NCBI GenBank assembly: GCA_001577185.1
Contig: LSCM01000074.1
Location: 1-6,725 of the forward strand
Direction: 5' to 3'
Length of the DNA: 6,725 nt
Source of the DNA: Cloacimonetes bacterium TCS62
GTDB lineage: Bacteria > Cloacimonadota > Cloacimonadia > Cloacimonadales > TCS61
Part shown: piece by piece, positions 6,163 through 6,725 of the stretch
Position numbering within the stretch: position 1 is the first letter of the stretch
Layout of the letters: the number at the start of each line of letters is the position of its first letter
Program-made: the position numbers and the translations under genes
The notes under the pieces: generated by a model
Database searches by the model: none
What the model saw: only the letters and a program-made list of their open reading frames with translations
Told to the model about the DNA's origin: nothing

Positions 6163-6725
6163 AATTTTATAGCGCTATTAGATTTTGAAAATTTTATAAT
6201 AAAATTTTTTTGGGGTAAAAAGTTACTTAATTGCCAGATCAATTTGTAGGTCGTTTCGGTCTCTTGTAACTTATCAGGTATATATGAAAGAGAATCCAAA
6301 GAAAGATATTTTGGTAATGTGAGCTGGTAATTAGCTTGCTGAAATCCCCTGCCCCAGTAATTTGTGGTTGTTAATATATACTCAGCTGTTCCTCCCATTA
6401 TCCTTTGCTCATAACCAATTCTTACAATTGTGGAATCTTGAGCCGGGATTACAACTAAAAGATGTGCTCCTCTCTGATCCCATTTTAATATCCGAGTTGA
6501 ATCTAAGCGAGTAGTATTTTTGCAAATTACTTTATTTACATTTCCATATAAACTATCTTGTGGAAAAGGATAGAACAAACGCTGATGATAGGTATTACTT
6601 GAAGTATTACGCAAATAATAAAGACCATTTACCGTAAAGGTTGAATCGGAAAGATTGAAATGTAGATCTTCTCTATAAAATCGTAATTCACCAAAGGCTT
6701 TAAAAGATAAAAAAAGAAATAGAAT
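6144..6725 (-). CDS. Secreted protein of unrecognised family, 5' end beyond window
   Basis: The frame is open from the stop at 6146-6144 to the right edge, giving 193 codons. The first visible residues, ILFLFLSFKAFG then ELRFYRED, look like the hydrophobic core and cleavage site (after AFG) of a signal peptide, so only a handful of N-terminal residues should be missing. A TTG at 6614 could be taken as a start, but it lies inside clearly coding sequence and would remove the signal peptide. The mature part is about 181 residues, beta-rich and aromatic, with FTVNGLYYLRN near its start, LFYPFPQDS, an ILTTTNYWGR stretch (near 6351-6380) and NFLPQKNFIIKF near the end. The TTT-W-GR region faintly recalls DUF4424-type proteins, but I do not claim that. 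No cysteine lipobox or catalytic motif is visible. It converges on the sppA operon and is not part of it. Confidence 0.8.
   Translation of the reverse strand: MLFLFLSFKAFGELRFYREDLHFNLSDSTFTVNGLYYLRNTSSNTYHQRLFYPFPQDSLYGNVNKVICKNTTRLDSTRILKWDQRGAHLLVVIPAQDSTIVRIGYEQRIMGGTAEYILTTTNYWGRGFQQANYQLTLPKYLSLDSLSYIPDKLQETETTYKLIWQLSNFLPQKNFIIKFSKSNSAIKLSPILR

Noticed and set aside
1..6725. CRISPR arrays, tRNA or rRNA genes, insertion sequences, attachment sites
   Set aside because: No direct-repeat/spacer pattern, no cloverleaf or rRNA-like stretch, and no transposase or terminal inverted repeats were seen. The window is almost fully occupied by the listed genes.

Overview
The window is AT-rich (about one third G+C by eye). 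It looks like a bacterial chromosome segment from a Gram-negative (diderm) organism with Shine-Dalgarno-led genes. The outer-membrane-barrel-like domain fused to a periplasmic protease, the DUF4097 protein and the general gene style fit the FCB side of the tree, for example Cloacimonadota or a neighbouring candidate phylum. That placement is inference from style, because no marker gene is present.

Layout: bases 1-110 hold a possible remnant or tail of an upstream gene, with an in-frame TAG. Bases 111-217 hold a promoter/operator region and the leader of a five-gene plus-strand operon. The genes are a YtrA-subfamily GntR regulator (218-586), an ABC-2-type ATPase (593-1441), its six-helix permease (start moved to 1434, to 2282), a secreted DUF4097-type beta-helix protein (2291-3739) and a large SppA/S49 peptidase with an N-terminal beta-barrel-like domain (3753-6116). 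Intergenic distances are 6, -8, 8 and 13 bases and every gene has its own Shine-Dalgarno sequence, so one transcript is very likely. A strong hairpin (6134-6162) closes the operon and can also serve the convergent minus-strand gene. That gene (stop at 6144) runs off the right edge and encodes a secreted protein of unrecognised family.

How the genes may work together: YtrA-type repressors usually sit first in operons for ABC-2 exporters and respond to envelope-active compounds in Bacillus. DUF4097 proteins such as LiaG, and SppA in Bacillus, have also been linked to cell-envelope antibiotic stress. The operon could therefore be an envelope-stress or peptide-handling module: a regulator, an inner-membrane exporter or lipid/peptide pump, an exported beta-helix protein and an outer-membrane-tethered protease. 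This is a hypothesis from gene content and order, not something the sequence proves. The most unusual items are the barrel-SppA fusion, the regular 18-residue Asn ladder in the DUF4097 protein, and a marked excess of GATC tetranucleotides linked to Ile codon choice.
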